A stretch of 13,604 nucleotides of DNA, from NCBI RefSeq assembly GCF_001949145.1, contig NW_019091423.1:422364-435967 (forward strand), given 5' to 3'. This document shows positions 11,301-13,604 of the stretch, in pieces (within the stretch, counting starts at the first letter, position 1; each line of letters opens with the position of its first letter). The notes under the pieces are model-generated. The model saw only the letters and a list, made by a program, of their open reading frames with translations, was not told the DNA's origin and made no database searches. The position numbers and the translations under genes were made by a program. The stretch comes from Acanthaster planci (taxonomy: Eukaryota; Echinodermata; Asteroidea; Valvatida; Acanthasteridae).

Positions 11301-12192
11301 CTTCCAATGCTTACAGAAATGGTCAATTTATCATTGGATTCTGGAGTTTTCGCCATAAATTGGAAACAGGCTCTAGTTATTCCACTTATTATTAATTATC
11401 ATCCAATTAGCAACCTCCAACTTGTTTCAAAGTTGGTTGAAATGGCGGCATTCCAGCAGGTACATAATCATACCGGTATAACTACCCATTCACTTTATCC
11501 AACATTCCAATCATTGTATAGGAGACATCACAGCACTTAAACCGCTCTTCTCAAGGTTAAAAATGACATTCTTTTGAACATGAACTCTCAACAAGTCACT
11601 CTCTGGTTCTGTTAGATCTTAGCGCAGCATTTAACACTGTAAACCATAATATTCTTCTCCAGTGGCTTCAGACCAAGATTGGGATCAGTGGCAAAGCACT
11701 GGATTGGTTTGCTTCTTACCTTGCCGACAGAAGTCAACAAATTTCCATACAGGAAGTCCTATCAGACACATTTGGACTGAACTGTGGGGTTCCCCAAGGC
11801 TCTTGTTTGGGTCCGTTATTGTTACCATTTATGCGTCTAAATTGTTTGATGTAGTTGATAAACACCTTCCCAATGTTTACTGTTATGCTGATGACACTCA
11901 GCTTTTAAACCTGGTTCAAATGTCACTCAGGCAGTGTAAAGTAAAGACCTATCTTTTTAAACTGGCTTTTAACTAAGTTTAATGTTAATTTTTAAATGCT
12001 GGAAATTGTAAATTTAAATCACCATTCTTTTAGGCATAATTGTTTTTTGCTAGTTTTTTTAAAGTGGTCTTAGCCTTCTTTTTAAAGTAATATTACAAAT
12101 ACATGTATTTTGAGTAATGCGCGTACGATCATTGTCAAGGAGACTGCGCAATATAAATTTTAATTCATAATTTATTTTAATATTATTATTCC

Positions 12193-13604
12193 TTCAATCC
12201 TGTAAAATCTTCCAAAACCCGTGAAGTAGGCCTAGTGTATTTTGATATTACTAAGGATGAGGGAGGCTTATAATTAATCAGCTCCAACATGTGTCAGTAT
12301 ACACATACCATAACTTTAAAAAAATCAGCTTTTACCAAAATGGAAATTGTTACGGTACCTATTTGTTTACCCACATTGTGTGTAAATATCAGAACCTGGA
12401 CACTGGTTTTCATGATTAAAAAATGAAACTGTGTGCACAAGTGTACATGTACCTGTAACCATGCTGTAACAAACAAGTGCATCATTTACTGACTTTTGCT
12501 ATGGAAACAAGCTGTAAGAACCTTCCATGTACATGTACATGTATAATAAACATGTACATATAATCCAGGTCAAAGTCAAAGGGTGGAATGCAAGTTGCAT
12601 GCACTGAAACTATTTTGTAGTCTGTGGTTAGCATGTGTACTGAACAAAGATAAATGGCTTTGTGGAAATAACTTGAATATGGACATCAACTGAAAGTCAC
12701 AAATTGTAATTGCAGTACTGTGATAACTACAGAACACATGCACATGTACCAGTCCCTTCACCACTAACATGTGTATGTACATGTATGCCATATGAACTTA
12801 TTGTACAAATACACAGTACCACCTGTACAGTGTACATGTACTTTGTACACATACACGTAAATGTATCTAAAAATATTTTGAGGAGAGTTTAGGGAATTTC
12901 CGCAAGTCTATTAAAAGACCTACACATACATGTATGTACACATAGGTAGTTTCCTTGTTAAATAATTACTAATAAAGAAAAACGAACGATGTCCACTGAT
13001 AAGGGAACATGTACCATACATGTACATAGCCCACTATTGACATAAAGTTTACAAAGTGTAAATAAATGTTTACCAGTACTGGTATGTACATGTAGTTGAA
13101 CTTCATACTAATTGGTTTCTACCTTTACATACTTCGAAGATTTCCAGAAATCAAAACGAATGTCTGACCAGTTTTGTAAACATTCAAAAACTGTAATCTA
13201 ATGTGCTTTCTCATTTAAACAATGTAACTGCTTTACTTAAATGTACTTGTGTCATTTGTTTACTTTTGCGATGCAACCATATGTACATTCCTGCGTAAAT
13301 GTATCCGACTTGGGAATATATTTCTATTTTGAAGTTGAACATTATCCATTGGTCAATAGGAACTGTGTGGGTGGATCTACGGTGTATAATGTACTTTGTA
13401 AATAGTAATCGTATTTCAAAAGAAAAGTTTGAAAGGATGTGTGTGACATTCAAATATACAAAGAAGAAATCTAATGACAAATCATAACATTTGTTTCCGT
13501 CTTAAAACGTATCTAAATGTTTTCTTGATGTAGAATTGCCGGTATATCTGTACAGTATCCACATTTATGGTTTGATCAATTGCGAATGCTAAGAAGGAAT
13601 GCAG
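12193..13604. other. Non-coding tail with scattered TACATG units
   Basis: This AT-rich stretch has no recognisable gene. Short frames on both strands carry no motifs, and several consist largely of translated ACATGT repeats. TACATGTA units occur at about 12444-12451, 12526-12543, 12776, 12832, 12937, 13018 and 13085. An imperfect palindrome around CACATACATGTATGT (near 12922-12940) could form a hairpin. Confidence 0.5.
12526..12543. repeat. TACATG hexamer run
   Basis: CATGTACATGTACATGTA, two full palindromic units, lies in the gene-free tail. Confidence 0.85.

Larger units (their letters stand above)
10139..12192 (+). mobile_element. Dead CR1-like non-LTR retrotransposon (endonuclease + RT)
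   Basis: Coding fragments follow the order of a CR1-like ORF2. The endonuclease end is seen in VYRPAYSINHP and LLITGDFNVHVDV, then QPTHVHEHT and LSDHFSVF. A linker contains WFNDEI, QAEQKWR and KKSCSLDPMPTALV. RT motifs follow: [24 protein letters not shown] and CYADDTQL with an intact catalytic YADD. Frame changes occur near 10325, 10945, 11058, 11600 and 11820, and a TAA replaces a codon at about 11538. Directly after YADDTQL the frame jumps to an ORF-terminal segment, KVKTYLFKLAFN, and stops at 11976, so most of the RT thumb and C-terminal region is missing. The tail TGCGCAATATAAAT followed by ATTATT-like bases is typical of CR1-type 3' ends. The 5' end is truncated and its exact point is uncertain. 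Confidence 0.88.

Noticed and set aside
8605-12192. The two LINE blocks as one rearranged element
   Set aside because: They lie on opposite strands and differ in type: one has a (GA)n tail and a finger-like C-terminus, the other a CR1-like ATTATT tail. The first is sealed by its own target-site duplication.
12294-13487. Several 60-90-residue frames in the right-hand tail
   Set aside because: They are short, overlap each other on opposite strands, lack motifs, and several encode only translated hexamer repeats.
1-13604. tRNA, rRNA, operon or bacterial promoter features
   Set aside because: I saw no cloverleaf or rRNA sequence. Introns and modular animal domains rule out a bacterial reading.

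Overview
The window looks like nuclear DNA from an invertebrate animal, probably a marine one. The evidence is AT-rich introns with GT/AG borders, symmetric phase-1 exons that each encode one extracellular module, CR1/jockey-type LINE debris, and a dense scatter of the palindrome TACATGTA. The HYR plus FN3 architecture, with an Ig-like remnant nearby, would suit a sponge, a cnidarian or another early-branching or deuterostome invertebrate. I cannot fix the phylum from sequence alone.

Positions 146-8368, minus strand, hold the 5' part of one multi-exon gene for a modular secreted or cell-surface protein. In transcription order (high to low coordinates) I read: a first exon with a candidate signal peptide and a Ser/Thr-rich linker (8368-8227); five HYR-domain exons (8068-7850, 6734-6498, 5755-5516, 4529-4293, 3665-3408); two ordinary FN3 exons (3135-2869, 2515-2228); and two cysteine-containing FN3-like exons (1294-1010, 421-146). 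Every internal exon is a multiple of three and is bounded by phase-1 introns, so modules can be added or lost without shifting the frame. The last exon ends in a donor site, so the gene runs off the low-coordinate edge, and any transmembrane or cytoplasmic part is outside the window.

The introns contain relics: a decayed Ig-like exon (3728-3929), two copies of an HYR exon/donor border (about 4107-4140 and 4185-4216), and a 257-bp MITE-like element with 62-bp imperfect inverted arms (7156-7424). One HYR exon (4293-4529) is a mosaic of its two neighbours, as expected from gene conversion.

Upstream of the gene lie two dead non-LTR retrotransposons. The first is minus strand, 8605-9670. It is 5'-truncated inside the reverse transcriptase, has a (GA)n 3' tail, and is flanked by a perfect 14-bp target-site duplication. 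The second is plus strand, about 10139-12192. It is a CR1-like copy with endonuclease and reverse-transcriptase remnants, several frameshifts, a large deletion after its YADD motif, and a GCGC..ATATAAAT..ATTATT tail. From 12193 to the end I see no gene.

The most unusual signal is the TACATGTA palindrome. It occurs roughly 40 times in non-coding DNA and LINE debris and not at all in the ~2.4 kb of gene exons. In the plus-strand LINE it seems to have been added at six places as TA -> TACATGTA, each keeping the reading frame.
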